DNA from: Herbaspirillum sp. DW155
GTDB taxonomy: Bacteria; Pseudomonadota; Gammaproteobacteria; Burkholderiales; Burkholderiaceae_D
Assembly: GCF_037076565.1 (NCBI RefSeq)
Contig: NZ_AP029028.1
Location: 2,852,001 to 2,916,000 of the forward strand
Direction of reading: 5' to 3'
DNA length: 64,000 nt
In this document: one piece after another, positions 25,709 through 34,415 of the stretch
Layout: each line of letters opens with the position of its first letter
Numbering within the stretch: position 1 is the first letter of the stretch
Notes under the pieces: generated by a model
The model's input: the letters and a program-made list of their open reading frames with translations, nothing else
Told to the model about the DNA's origin: nothing
Databases searched by the model: none
Position numbers and translations under genes: made by a program

Positions 25709-26410
25709 CTACAGGCTGGATTGCCGCTGATGAGCTTGTATGGATTGCGGGATGCCCTGCTGCAACAAGCGGCCCTGATCGAGGTGATAGGCGCGATCAC
25801 TGACCAGGCCGGCGAAGTGCGTATTCTGTTCGCACAGCAGGATGGACAGGCCGCGCTGCTTGAGTTGCAGGATCATCTTGGCCATCTGTTCGACAATCAC
25901 CGGCGCCACGCCTTCGGAAGGTTCATCGAGCAACAGCAGGCGCGGGTTGCCCATGAGGGTGCGGGCAATGGTGAGCATCTGCTGCTCGCCACCGCTCATG
26001 CGTCCACCGGAACGATGCGGCATGGCGCCCAGGTTGGGAAAGAGTTCGAAGAGGGCCTGCGGCGTCCACGCTGCGAGCCCGTCGCGCGCGGGCTGGCGGC
26101 CGGTTTCGAGATTTTGCAGCACGCTCAGTTCGGTGAAGATGCGCCGGTCTTCCGGGACGAATCCCAGCCCAAGGCGCGCGCGCTGGAAGGGCGCCAGGCG
26201 CGTGATGTCGCGGCCGTCCAGCATGACCTGACCACGGGTGCCTTGCAGCAGGCCCATCAAGGCCTTGAGCGTGGTCGACTTGCCTGCGCCATTGGGGCCC
26301 ATGAGCGCCACCACTTCGCCGCGCCCGACCTGCAGCGAGAGATCGAAGAGGATATGCGCCTGTCCGTAAAACGCATGCAGTCCCTGTACCTGCAACAGTG
26401 ATGCGCTCAT
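25709..26410 (-). CDS. livF: branched-chain amino acid-type ABC transporter ATPase LivF
   Basis: A 233-residue ATPase. Walker A GPNGAGKST, signature MSGGEQQML, Walker B LLLLDEPSEGVAPV; the SEGLAP-like segment is typical of LivF. It is the last gene of livK-livHM-livG-livF, overlapping livG by 4 bases. The substrate is not certain; relatives carry amino acids, urea or aromatic acids. Confidence 0.93.
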   Translation of the reverse strand: MSASLLQVQGLHAFYGQAHILFDLSLQVGRGEVVALMGPNGAGKSTTLKALMGLLQGTRGQVMLDGRDITRLAPFQRARLGLGFVPEDRRIFTELSVLQNLETGRQPARDGLAAWTPQALFELFPNLGAMPHRSGGRMSGGEQQMLTIARTLMGNPRLLLLDEPSEGVAPVIVEQMAKMILQLKQRGLSILLCEQNTHFAGLVSDRAYHLDQGRLLQQGIPQSIQAHQRQSSL

Positions 26411-27168
26411 GCCGGGCTCCCGAAGGTGGCGCCCGAACCGAAATAAACCTCGCGCACGCGGGCATCCTGGCGCACGGTGTGGGGCTCGCCTTCTGCGATC
26501 AGCTGGCCGCGCGCCAGGACGATGATGCGGTCGGCAAACGCGAACACCACGTCCATGCTGTGCTCGGTGAAGAGGACCGACAAGCCGCGTTGCGTGACCA
26601 GCCGGCGCGTCAAGGCCATCAAGTCCTGGCGCTCGCGCGGGGCCATGCCCGCGGTGGGTTCGTCCATCAGCAGCAGGCGCGGCGCATTGGACAGGGCCAT
26701 GGCCAGCTCGACGCGCTTGATGTCGCCATAGGCCAGCACGCCGCAGGCACGCCCGGCCTGATCGGCCATGCCGACCTGCTCCAGCAGGTGCAGCGCCTCC
26801 TCGCGCAGGCAGGTTGCCGCCGGACGCCACAACTGCCACAGCCGGCGACGATGCGAGAGCAAGGCGGCCTGTACGTTTTCCAGCACGGTGAGCGAAGCGA
26901 AGGCGGCCGACACCTGGAAAGTGCGGCCCACGCCACGTCGCCAGATGCGGCGCGCATCCAGACCGGCAATGTCGTCGCCATCGAGCAGCACGCGCCCGGC
27001 ATCGGGCCGCAGCTGGCCGTTGATGACATTGAAGCAGGTGGATTTGCCGGCCCCATTGGGGCCAATGAGCGCCAGCATCTGCCCCGCTGGCAGCGCGAAG
27101 GAAACGCCATCGAGCGCGGCCACGCCACCGAAAGATTTGGACAGGCCCTGGACTTGCAGCAGACTCAT
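26407..27168 (-). CDS. livG: branched-chain amino acid-type ABC transporter ATPase LivG
   Basis: A 253-residue ATPase. Walker A GPNGAGKST, then FNVINGQLRPDAG, GRTFQVSAAFASLTVLENV and Walker B LLLMDEPTAGMAP. The TFQ segment and length are LivG-like. ATG 27168 is preceded by GGAGGAGGGCGC. It overlaps the permease and livF genes by 4 bases each. Confidence 0.93.
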   Translation of the reverse strand: MSLLQVQGLSKSFGGVAALDGVSFALPAGQMLALIGPNGAGKSTCFNVINGQLRPDAGRVLLDGDDIAGLDARRIWRRGVGRTFQVSAAFASLTVLENVQAALLSHRRRLWQLWRPAATCLREEALHLLEQVGMADQAGRACGVLAYGDIKRVELAMALSNAPRLLLMDEPTAGMAPRERQDLMALTRRLVTQRGLSVLFTEHSMDVVFAFADRIIVLARGQLIAEGEPHTVRQDARVREVYFGSGATFGSPA

Positions 27169-29057
27169 GCGCCCTCCTCCTGTGCCGGCTTGCGCAAGCG
27201 CACCAGTGCGCCCGCCACACCGCCCGGGAAGAGCAACACCAGCAACAGGATCACGCTGCCCAGCAGGGCGCGCCAGTAATCGGTCTCGCGCGCCACCAGA
27301 TCCTGCAGCCAGGTGAACAGCGCCGCGCCCAGCAACGGACCGGACAGGCTCTGCACGCCGCCCAGCAAGACCATCACCAGGCCATCGACGGAGCGCCCGA
27401 CGCTGGCGACCTCCGGCGAGATGCTGCCCTTGGAGAAGGCGAACAGCACACCGGCCAGCCCGCAGAACAGGCCAGCGATGGCAAAGCCGCCCCATTGCAG
27501 AGCGCGCACGTCCATGCCCAGCGACTCCGCGCGCACGGCCGCATCGCGCGCGGCGCGCAGTGCCAGACCAAACGGCGCATGGATCACGCGCCGCAGGAGG
27601 AACACCCCCAGGGCCGCACAAGCCAGGGCCAGATAGTAATAAGCCACCGGGGAAGCCAGCGCTGGTTCGGGGCGCACGCCGACCAGCCCGTTGCTGCCAC
27701 CGGTCAGTTCATCCCACTGGAAGATCGTGGCCCAGACGATCTGGGCGAAGGCCAGCGTCAGCATGGCCAGATAGACGCCCGACAAGCGCACGCAGAACCA
27801 TCCGAACAGCACCGCCGCGGCCATCGCCGCGAGCGCACCGGCCAGCATCGCCAGCGGCATCGGCCATTGCAGCTTCAGCGTCACCAGCGCGGCGGCGTAG
27901 GCGCCCAATCCGAAATAGGCCGCGTGACCAAAGGAGACCATGCCGCCCGGCCCCATCAGGAAATGCAGGCTGGCGGCGAAGAGGACGGCGACCAGGATCT
28001 CCACCATCAGCACCGGCAGATAAGGGAAACGGGCGGCCAGCAAAGGCAGGGCCAGCAAGGCCAGCAGCGCAGCCCATCCCGACAGGCGGGCGTTGCGGCC
28101 GGGGGCGCGCAGAGGCACGTCATGTCCGGAACCGCTGCGCACCAGCGCCAGCGGCTTGCCGAACAGGCCCCAGGGCCGCACCACCAGGATCGCCGCCATG
28201 ACCAGGAATTCCACCACCAGCGTGAGCCGCGACAAAGAAATATCGAGACCGAACAGGGATACATTGCCCAGCGCAATGCACAGTGCCTTGACCTCGGCGA
28301 TCAGCAAGGCCGCTGCAAACGCACCACCGATGGAGCCCATGCCGCCGACCACGACCACCACGAAAGCGTTGCCGATGGTATCGAGATCCAGCGCCAGATT
28401 GGCGGGCATGCGCGGTCCTTGCAGCGCCCCGCCCAGGCCGGCCAGGAAACAGCCCAGCGCGAATACGGCGGTAAACAGCCAGGCCTGGTTCACGCCCAGC
28501 GCACCGAGCATTTCGCGGTCCTGGGTGGCGGCGCGGATCAGCGTGCCCCAGCGCGTGCGGTTGAGCAGCAGCCACAGCAGGCCGAATACCAGCGGGCCGA
28601 TGACGATGAGCAACAGATCGTATTGCGGCAAGCGCCGCCCCAGCAGGTGCACCGCGCCAGCGAGGCCCGGCGCACGCGGACCGAACAGGTCTTCCGGGCC
28701 CCAGAGCCAGAGTGCAGCATCCTTGATGATGAGTACCAGCGCGAAGGTGGCCAGCAACTGGAACAGTTCGGGCGCGCGATAGATCCGCCGCAAGACCAGC
28801 ACTTCCACCGCCGCACCGAGCGCGGCCACGACCAGCGCGGCCAGCAGCACCGCGCCCCAGAATCCGAACACGCTGGCCCCCAGCCGATCCACCAGGCTAT
28901 AGGCGACGTACAGCCCCAGCATGTAGAAGGAGCCGTGGGCAAAGTTGACGATGCGGGTCACGCCGAAGATCAGCGACAGGCCCGCCGCCACCAGGAACAT
29001 CGCGCAGGCGTCGGCCAGGCCATTGAGCAACTGGACGGTGAGACTGGCAAGCGTCAT
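27165..29057 (-). CDS. fused LivH-LivM permease
   Basis: A 630-residue inner-membrane protein that joins two permeases normally encoded apart. Residues 1-300 or so are LivH-like (SLIFGVTRIVNFAHGSFYML; GNAFVVVVVGGMGSIGGAF). After a hydrophilic linker (about 305-330) the LivM-like half follows (MGPGGMVSFGHAAYFGLGAY; GSNGLVGVRPEPA; GLAGVLFAFSKGSISPE). About 16-18 membrane segments are expected. A single reading frame with no stop or frameshift supports a genuine fusion, forming the whole transmembrane channel for LivG/LivF. Confidence 0.9.
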   Translation of the reverse strand: MTLASLTVQLLNGLADACAMFLVAAGLSLIFGVTRIVNFAHGSFYMLGLYVAYSLVDRLGASVFGFWGAVLLAALVVAALGAAVEVLVLRRIYRAPELFQLLATFALVLIIKDAALWLWGPEDLFGPRAPGLAGAVHLLGRRLPQYDLLLIVIGPLVFGLLWLLLNRTRWGTLIRAATQDREMLGALGVNQAWLFTAVFALGCFLAGLGGALQGPRMPANLALDLDTIGNAFVVVVVGGMGSIGGAFAAALLIAEVKALCIALGNVSLFGLDISLSRLTLVVEFLVMAAILVVRPWGLFGKPLALVRSGSGHDVPLRAPGRNARLSGWAALLALLALPLLAARFPYLPVLMVEILVAVLFAASLHFLMGPGGMVSFGHAAYFGLGAYAAALVTLKLQWPMPLAMLAGALAAMAAAVLFGWFCVRLSGVYLAMLTLAFAQIVWATIFQWDELTGGSNGLVGVRPEPALASPVAYYYLALACAALGVFLLRRVIHAPFGLALRAARDAAVRAESLGMDVRALQWGGFAIAGLFCGLAGVLFAFSKGSISPEVASVGRSVDGLVMVLLGGVQSLSGPLLGAALFTWLQDLVARETDYWRALLGSVILLLVLLFPGGVAGALVRLRKPAQEEGA

Positions 29058-29105
29058 GGCATCAGTACTGGCTGCATTCCGATACAGGCAGGATCAGAGT
29101 GCAGC

Positions 29106-30320
29106 TCAGTCGGCCGGGCGCAGCTTCTTGACCTCGGCATCCGGCAATTGCAGGCTGGCGCCATCGACGTAGCTGAAGCTGGTCATGATGCCCTTGCCCT
29201 CCTTGAGGCCGGTGCGGCCGACGAAGGCACCCAGGGTGGACTGGTGGTCTTGCGCACGGTAGACGATGGAGGCCACGGGCGTTTCCACCTTCAGGCCGGA
29301 GAAGGCGGCGGAGAGCTTGTCGGCATCGGTGCTGCCGGCCTTCCTGATCCCTGCGGCAATCGACATCAGGGCGCTATAGCCGACCAGCGAGCCGTTGCGC
29401 GGGTAGTCGTTGTATTTCTTGCGGTAGGCCTCGACGAACTTCTTGTGTTCAGGCGTGTTGATGGCATACCAGGGATAGCCGGTGACGATCCAGTTCTGCG
29501 GCGCTTCGTTCTTCAGCGGATCGAGGTATTCGGGTTCGCCGGTCAGCAGCGACACCACTTCCACCTGGTCGAACAGGCCGCGCGTATTGCCCTCGCGCAC
29601 GAACTTGCCGAGGTCGGCGGCGAAGAGTGCGTTGAAGATGGCATCGGGCCTGGCATCGGCCAGCGCCTGGGTCACCGCGCCGGCATCGATCTTGCCCAGC
29701 GGCGGCGCCTGTTCGGCCACGAACTCCACATCCGGCTGGGCTTGCTTCAACAGGGTCTTGAAGCTGGCCACGGCGGACTGGCCGTATTCATAGTTGGGAT
29801 AGACGATGGCCCAGCGCTTCTTCTTCAGCTTGGCGGCCTCCTTGACCACGGAGGCCACCAGCATGTAAGTGGACGGACGCAGGCGATAGGTGTACTTGTT
29901 GCCGTTCTGCCAGACGATCTTGTCGGTCAGCGGTTCGGCCGCCAGGAAGAAGACCTTGTGCTGCCTGGCGTAATCCGTCAGGGCCAGCCCGGTGTTGGAG
30001 AGGAAGCCACCAAAAAGCAGCGCCACGCGCTCGCGCGCCATCAGTTCTTCGGCCACGCGTACCGAGTCACCAGGGTTGCCGTTGTCGTCGCGGGCGATCA
30101 CTTCCAGCTTCTTGCCCAGCACGCCACCGGCCGCATTGACTTCATCAAGCGCCATCTCCCAGCCACGGCGGTACGGCTCCAGGAAAGCCGGCTGGGCCTT
30201 GTAGCTGTTGATCTCGCCGATCTTGATGGTCTCCTGCGCCAGGGCCAGGCCGGAAGAAAAGTTCACAATGGTCGCGGCGCCCGCCCACAGCAGGGTGCGC
30301 TGGAAGTTGAAATGGTTCAC
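29106..30320 (-). CDS. periplasmic amino acid-type ABC substrate-binding protein
   Basis: A 404-residue LivK/Peripla_BP_6 protein. Signal peptide cleaved near GLALAQE. The mature start TIKIGEINSYKAQPAFLEPY and LDEVNAAGGVLGKKLEVIARD are typical. Start is GTG 30320 with AAGGGA upstream; no in-frame ATG is nearby. First gene of the transport operon, 48 bases before the permease fusion. The ligand cannot be told, though an amide or amino-acid-like molecule is likely from the family. Confidence 0.9.
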   Translation of the reverse strand: MNHFNFQRTLLWAGAATIVNFSSGLALAQETIKIGEINSYKAQPAFLEPYRRGWEMALDEVNAAGGVLGKKLEVIARDDNGNPGDSVRVAEELMARERVALLFGGFLSNTGLALTDYARQHKVFFLAAEPLTDKIVWQNGNKYTYRLRPSTYMLVASVVKEAAKLKKKRWAIVYPNYEYGQSAVASFKTLLKQAQPDVEFVAEQAPPLGKIDAGAVTQALADARPDAIFNALFAADLGKFVREGNTRGLFDQVEVVSLLTGEPEYLDPLKNEAPQNWIVTGYPWYAINTPEHKKFVEAYRKKYNDYPRNGSLVGYSALMSIAAGIRKAGSTDADKLSAAFSGLKVETPVASIVYRAQDHQSTLGAFVGRTGLKEGKGIMTSFSYVDGASLQLPDAEVKKLRPAD

Positions 30321-30405
30321 GTCATTCCCTTCTGGTGAGAGTACCCGGCCCGCTTGAGCGCGCGGGGCGGGCGTAATGATAACCGCTGGCGTCAGGGTGT
30401 GCAGA

Positions 30406-30942
30406 TTACTTCACACGCTGCTTTTCCAGCTTGCGCGCCAGCGTACGACGGTGCATACCGAGGCGGCGCGCGGTTTCGGAGATGTTGAAATCGGTTTCCA
30501 CCAGCACTTCGTGGATGCGTTCCCATTCCAGGGTCTTGATGGAGGTGGCGCGCGCCGGCAACTCAAGCTCGGAGACCCCGGCCACGTGGCCGAAGGCGGC
30601 TTCGATGTCGTCGGTATTGGAAGGTTTGGCGAGGTACTGGCAGGCGCCCAGCTTGATGGCCTCCACCGCCGTGGTGATGCTGGCGAAGCCGGTCAGCACC
30701 ACGATGAGCATGTTTTCATCGTGGGCATGCAGCATCTGCACGCAGGCCAGGCCGGAGGCATTGCCGCCCAGCTTGAGGTCGACCACGGCGTAGCCGGGAT
30801 TGTGTTCTTTCAGGTGGAGGGCTGCTTCCTCCTGGCTGGCGGCCAGCAGGACGGTGTAGCCACGGCGCTCGAAGGAGCGTCCCAAGGTGCGTGCGAAGGC
30901 GGCGTCGTCCTCGATGATCAGAAGCAGGCGATCAGCCGGCAT
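30406..30942 (-). CDS. RegA/RoxR/PrrA-type response regulator
   Basis: A 178-residue regulator. The receiver (about 5-115) has LLIIEDDAAF, the phospho-aspartate in YAVVDLKLGGNASG, and VVLTGFASI. A short linker follows, then a Fis-type helix-turn-helix (about 135-178, HEVLVETDFNISETARRLG, then RRTLARKLEK). This layout is that of the global redox regulator RegA. ATG 30942 has AGGA well spaced; ATG 30948 is an alternative. It lies after regB in the cyo-SURF1-regBA run. Confidence 0.9.
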   Translation of the reverse strand: MPADRLLLIIEDDAAFARTLGRSFERRGYTVLLAASQEEAALHLKEHNPGYAVVDLKLGGNASGLACVQMLHAHDENMLIVVLTGFASITTAVEAIKLGACQYLAKPSNTDDIEAAFGHVAGVSELELPARATSIKTLEWERIHEVLVETDFNISETARRLGMHRRTLARKLEKQRVK

Positions 30943-31072
30943 GTGCATTTCCTATTTCTTCTACTTTGCCAAAGCCGCTATTGTAAGGCGAGACGGCACC
31001 GGACATGGCCGACACCTGAAGAAAAAGGAAATGATCCGGGTCAAAGCCACGTCAGCGGCGGCTTGCGGCACA

Positions 31073-32455
31073 TCAAGCGCCAGTCGGATAGTCGGGCGCT
31101 TCGATGGCCTGGGCGGCCTCGGGTACAGGCTCCAGGCTGATCGCCGACAAAGGCAGTTCCAGCGTCACGCGCGCGCCTCCGGCCTCGCCATTGCTGGCCC
31201 AGACCCGCCCGCCCAGCTTGCGCGCCACGTTGACCACGAAGAACAGCCCCAGCCCGCGTCCCGGCTTGCCCTTGGTGGACTGGTAGGGCTTGCCGATCTG
31301 GTTGATCATCCAGTCCGGGAAACCGGGGCCGTGGTCGGCCACTTCCATGAGCAGCAGGTCCCCTTCCCGCCGCACCTCCAGCGAGAGCCATTGCGGCGAG
31401 ACCTCGAAGGCATTGTCCAGCACGTTGCCCAGCATCTGCTTGATGGCCGAGTCGAAGGCGACCGGCACATCCTGGTCGATCAGGTTGCGGTATTCAAAGA
31501 TTTCCACCGGACGCGTCTTGCGCCAGTCCTCGGCCACGCTGTCGAGGAAGGTATTGAGGGTGGTCTTGATGGAAGATTCGCCCCGCGCCTGCCCGGCCGA
31601 GAGCAACACGCCGCTGACGATGGATTTGCAGCGCTGCAGCTGGGCTTCCATCTCGGCGATGTCGTCCAGCATGTCGGGACGCTGGCTGATCTCGGGCATG
31701 CGCTTCCAGTCGCCCAGGATCACCGAGACGGTGGCCAGGGGCGTGCCCAGCTCATGCGCGGCGCCCGAAGCCAGCAAGCCCATGCGCACGATGTGGTCCT
31801 CTTCGGCGGCACGCTGGCGCAGGTCGGCCAGCAAGGCATCGCCCGCACGCAGGTTGCTGCTGATACGGGTGATGAAAAACACCATCAGGCCGGCGTTGAG
31901 GAGGAAGCAGATCAGCGTGCCTTCCACGTACAGGCTGAGCAGGCCCGCATTGTGGTCCGGCGGCAGCGCCAGCGGTTCGGAGAACAGCGCCAGCCCGGCC
32001 AGGCAAACCATGGTCACGCCGACGATGGCCCAGCTCGACCAGGGCTTCAAGAGCACGGCCGAGAGGATGATCTGCATCAGGTACAGGAAGGCGAAGGGAT
32101 TGGTGATGCCGCCGCTCAGGTAAAGCTGGAAGGTCAGCACCGCCACGTCCACCAGCAAGGCCAGGAACAGTTCGGCATTGGTGGCGATGCGGCGCTCATG
32201 CCAGCGCAGGTGGCTGGCGATGTTGAAGGCGATCAGGCAGGACAGCACCTCCAGCATGTGCGGCAGCGGCAGGTGCAGCTCGAACACCAGCACCACGAAG
32301 GCAATCGTGGACACCTGCCCCAGCACGGCCAGCCAGCGCAGCTGGATCAGCAGCAGCATGTTCTGGTGGCCGGCCGGGTTCTGCTCGCCCTGGCGCAGTC
32401 TCTGCCAGCGCTCGCGCAGGGTCTTGCGCTTGGCGACGGTCTCGGTGGTGGTCAT
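31073..32455 (-). CDS. RegB/RoxS/PrrB-type redox sensor kinase
   Basis: A 460-residue inner-membrane histidine kinase with about six membrane segments. It holds the family's quinone-site-like motif in YLSGGITNPFAFLYL near residue 120. The H-box is SGAAHELGTPLATVSV, and a cysteine (QLQRCKSIV) about 45 residues on may be the redox cysteine. The HATPase domain has NVLDNAFEVSP and DHGPGFPDWM. Its ATG is 3 bases from the SURF1 stop, so it belongs to the oxidase operon, and regA follows after 130 bases. Confidence 0.9.
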   Translation of the reverse strand: MTTTETVAKRKTLRERWQRLRQGEQNPAGHQNMLLLIQLRWLAVLGQVSTIAFVVLVFELHLPLPHMLEVLSCLIAFNIASHLRWHERRIATNAELFLALLVDVAVLTFQLYLSGGITNPFAFLYLMQIILSAVLLKPWSSWAIVGVTMVCLAGLALFSEPLALPPDHNAGLLSLYVEGTLICFLLNAGLMVFFITRISSNLRAGDALLADLRQRAAEEDHIVRMGLLASGAAHELGTPLATVSVILGDWKRMPEISQRPDMLDDIAEMEAQLQRCKSIVSGVLLSAGQARGESSIKTTLNTFLDSVAEDWRKTRPVEIFEYRNLIDQDVPVAFDSAIKQMLGNVLDNAFEVSPQWLSLEVRREGDLLLMEVADHGPGFPDWMINQIGKPYQSTKGKPGRGLGLFFVVNVARKLGGRVWASNGEAGGARVTLELPLSAISLEPVPEAAQAIEAPDYPTGA

Positions 32456-32458
32456 GGT

Positions 32459-33310
32459 TCAGCGCTGACTTTGCGCATCCTGGATGCGCTGGCGCCAGCG
32501 GCGCTCATCCCGGATCACCCAATAACCGGCTCCCAGCGACATCAGTGCCAGGGCGTACCAGGTCAGAGCATAGACCAGGTGGCTGTTGTGGAAGGCTATG
32601 ACGGTCAGGCCGCCAACGGGCTTGTCCGCATCGGGTGCCACCGCTGCATCGGCTTGCGCAGAGGCCTTGTCGGCATCGATGAAGTAAGGCGCCACCTGGG
32701 CTGCAGCCAGGCCGCGTGCCTGGGCGATCGCCTTGACGTCACGCGAATACCAGCGGTTCGCTGCAGGGTCATTGCTGCGCAGGAAGCCGCCGCCCTGCTC
32801 GCTCATGCGCAACAGGCCCGTTACCTCGGCCGGCTGACCGGCCGGTGCATCGGCCAGCTGCACGCCGGCCAGCTTGACCGGAGAGACGGGGATGAAGCCG
32901 CGATTGATCAGCACCATGCTGCCATCGCCCATCTGCAGTGGCGTCAGCAGCCAGGCGCCGCTGCCCAGGTCGGTGCTGGCCTGCACGGCCACGGTTTTGC
33001 TGTACAAGTAGCGGCCGGTGAGGATGACGCGCTTGTATTCATCGCGCTCGGCCGTGACTTGCGGCCACGCCTGCGGCCCCGGGGGCGCTGCGGGGGCGGC
33101 ATGCACGCGGGCATCGACCTTGGCGATCAGGTCCAGCTTCCATTGCAGGCGATAGACCTGCCAGGTTCCCAGCGCGGCGAAGACCAGAAAGAAAAATCCC
33201 GCCAAAAGCGTCAGCAGCAACAAGCTGGCCTTTGTGCGGGATACCGGGGCGGCTTGCACCGCCCCGCTTTCTTTGCCTTGCTTCACGCCATCGGTTGGCG
33301 TCGGGCTCAT
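32459..33310 (-). CDS. SURF1-family oxidase assembly protein
   Basis: A 283-residue membrane protein with segments at about 28-48 and near residue 250. SURF1 hallmarks: LGTWQVYRLQWK after the first segment, GAWLLTPLQMGDGSMVLINRGF, and HNSHLVYALTWYALA before the end. It helps insert heme into heme-copper oxidases. Its start overlaps the cyoD stop (ATGA). In cyo operons this place is often taken by cyoE, which is absent here. Confidence 0.9.
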   Translation of the reverse strand: MSPTPTDGVKQGKESGAVQAAPVSRTKASLLLLTLLAGFFFLVFAALGTWQVYRLQWKLDLIAKVDARVHAAPAAPPGPQAWPQVTAERDEYKRVILTGRYLYSKTVAVQASTDLGSGAWLLTPLQMGDGSMVLINRGFIPVSPVKLAGVQLADAPAGQPAEVTGLLRMSEQGGGFLRSNDPAANRWYSRDVKAIAQARGLAAAQVAPYFIDADKASAQADAAVAPDADKPVGGLTVIAFHNSHLVYALTWYALALMSLGAGYWVIRDERRWRQRIQDAQSQR

Positions 33311-33792
33311 TTCGATTGGGCTGCGCCGTTTTGCATGCCAGGCATACCCTGCATGCCTTGCATCGACTGCGGAACCGTTTCGGTCGGCATGTTTTCAGGC
33401 GACATGGTGGGCATCATGTTGTGGTTCAGGTGATACATGACCCACAGCGAACCGGACAGCGTGATGACCACGAGGACGATGGTGAAGATCATCGCCAGCA
33501 TGTTCCAGCCGCCTTCGGACTTGCCGTTCATGTGCAGGAAGTACTTGATGTGCACCACGATCTGCACGGCCGCCAGAGCCAGCAGCACGATACCCATGGT
33601 CGCCGAGCTGGAGATGGTCTTGTTGATCACCATCCAGAACGGGATCGCGGTCAGGATCACGGCCAGCACGAAGCCGGTGACGTAATCCTTCATCGTGCCG
33701 TGGGCGGCGTGGTCGCCATGACCATGACCGTGGCCATGGTCGTCGTCGTGGCCCATCGGACGGGCCGGGTGTTCTTGGTGGCCGCGGCTCAT
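33307..33792 (-). CDS. cyoD: cytochrome bo3 ubiquinol oxidase subunit IV
   Basis: A 161-residue membrane protein with three segments ([60 protein letters not shown]), the CyoD layout. The N-terminus is unusually His-rich ([16 protein letters not shown]) and the C-terminal tail is Met-rich (MPGMQ-type repeats), both possible copper or metal contacts. ATG 33792 chosen because it overlaps the cyoC stop. Confidence 0.9.
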   Translation of the reverse strand: MSRGHQEHPARPMGHDDDHGHGHGHGDHAAHGTMKDYVTGFVLAVILTAIPFWMVINKTISSSATMGIVLLALAAVQIVVHIKYFLHMNGKSEGGWNMLAMIFTIVLVVITLSGSLWVMYHLNHNMMPTMSPENMPTETVPQSMQGMQGMPGMQNGAAQSK

Positions 33793-34415
33793 GGCAGGAC
33801 TCCCATCAGATAGACAAAGGTGAAGACGCCGATCCAGACCACGTCCAGGAAGTGCCAGAACATCGACAGGCACATCAGACGGCGGCCGTTGGCTTCGGTC
33901 AGGCCGTGCTTGTTGATCTGGAACAGCAGCACGATCAGCCAGATGATGCCGAAAGTCACGTGCAGGCCGTGGGTGCCGACCAGCGCGAAGAACGAGGTCA
34001 GGAAACCGCTACGGGTCGGGCCCGCGCCTTCGTGGATCAGGTGCAGGAACTCATACAGTTCGAAGTAGATGAAGCCGGCACCCAGCAGACCCGTGATGAT
34101 CAGCCAGATGATGGTGTTCTGCTGCTTCTTGGCCTGCATGGCCAGCATGGCGAAACCATAGGTGATCGACGACAGCAGCAGCAACGCAGTGTTGAGCGCC
34201 ACCAGCGGCAGGTCGAACAGCTCGGCGCCGGTCGGACCGCCCGCGTAGTTGCGGCCGAGGACGGCGTAGCACGCAAACAGGCAGGCGAAGATCAGGCAAT
34301 CGCTCATCAGGTAGATCCAGAAGCCCAGCAGAGTGCCGTTCTCCGGATGGTGATGGCGGACGAAATAGCGCGAGCTAGGCGTCGCGTCGGCCGTGTGGTT
34401 GATTGCTTCAGACAT
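33789..34415 (-). CDS. cyoC: cytochrome bo3 ubiquinol oxidase subunit III
   Basis: A 208-residue protein with five membrane segments. Motifs: [39 protein letters not shown] and [20 protein letters not shown], as in CyoC and other oxidase subunit III proteins. Overlaps cyoB by 8 bases. Confidence 0.95.
   Translation of the reverse strand: MSEAINHTADATPSSRYFVRHHHPENGTLLGFWIYLMSDCLIFACLFACYAVLGRNYAGGPTGAELFDLPLVALNTALLLLSSITYGFAMLAMQAKKQQNTIIWLIITGLLGAGFIYFELYEFLHLIHEGAGPTRSGFLTSFFALVGTHGLHVTFGIIWLIVLLFQINKHGLTEANGRRLMCLSMFWHFLDVVWIGVFTFVYLMGVLP

Noticed and set aside
27495-30338. 947-codon rightward open frame across the Liv transporter genes
   Set aside because: Antisense of GC-rich coding DNA; Gln/His/Arg-rich composition typical of shadow frames, while the leftward genes have full family motifs.
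30887-33433. 848-codon rightward open frame over regB and SURF1
   Set aside because: Antisense shadow; no recognisable domain and biased composition.
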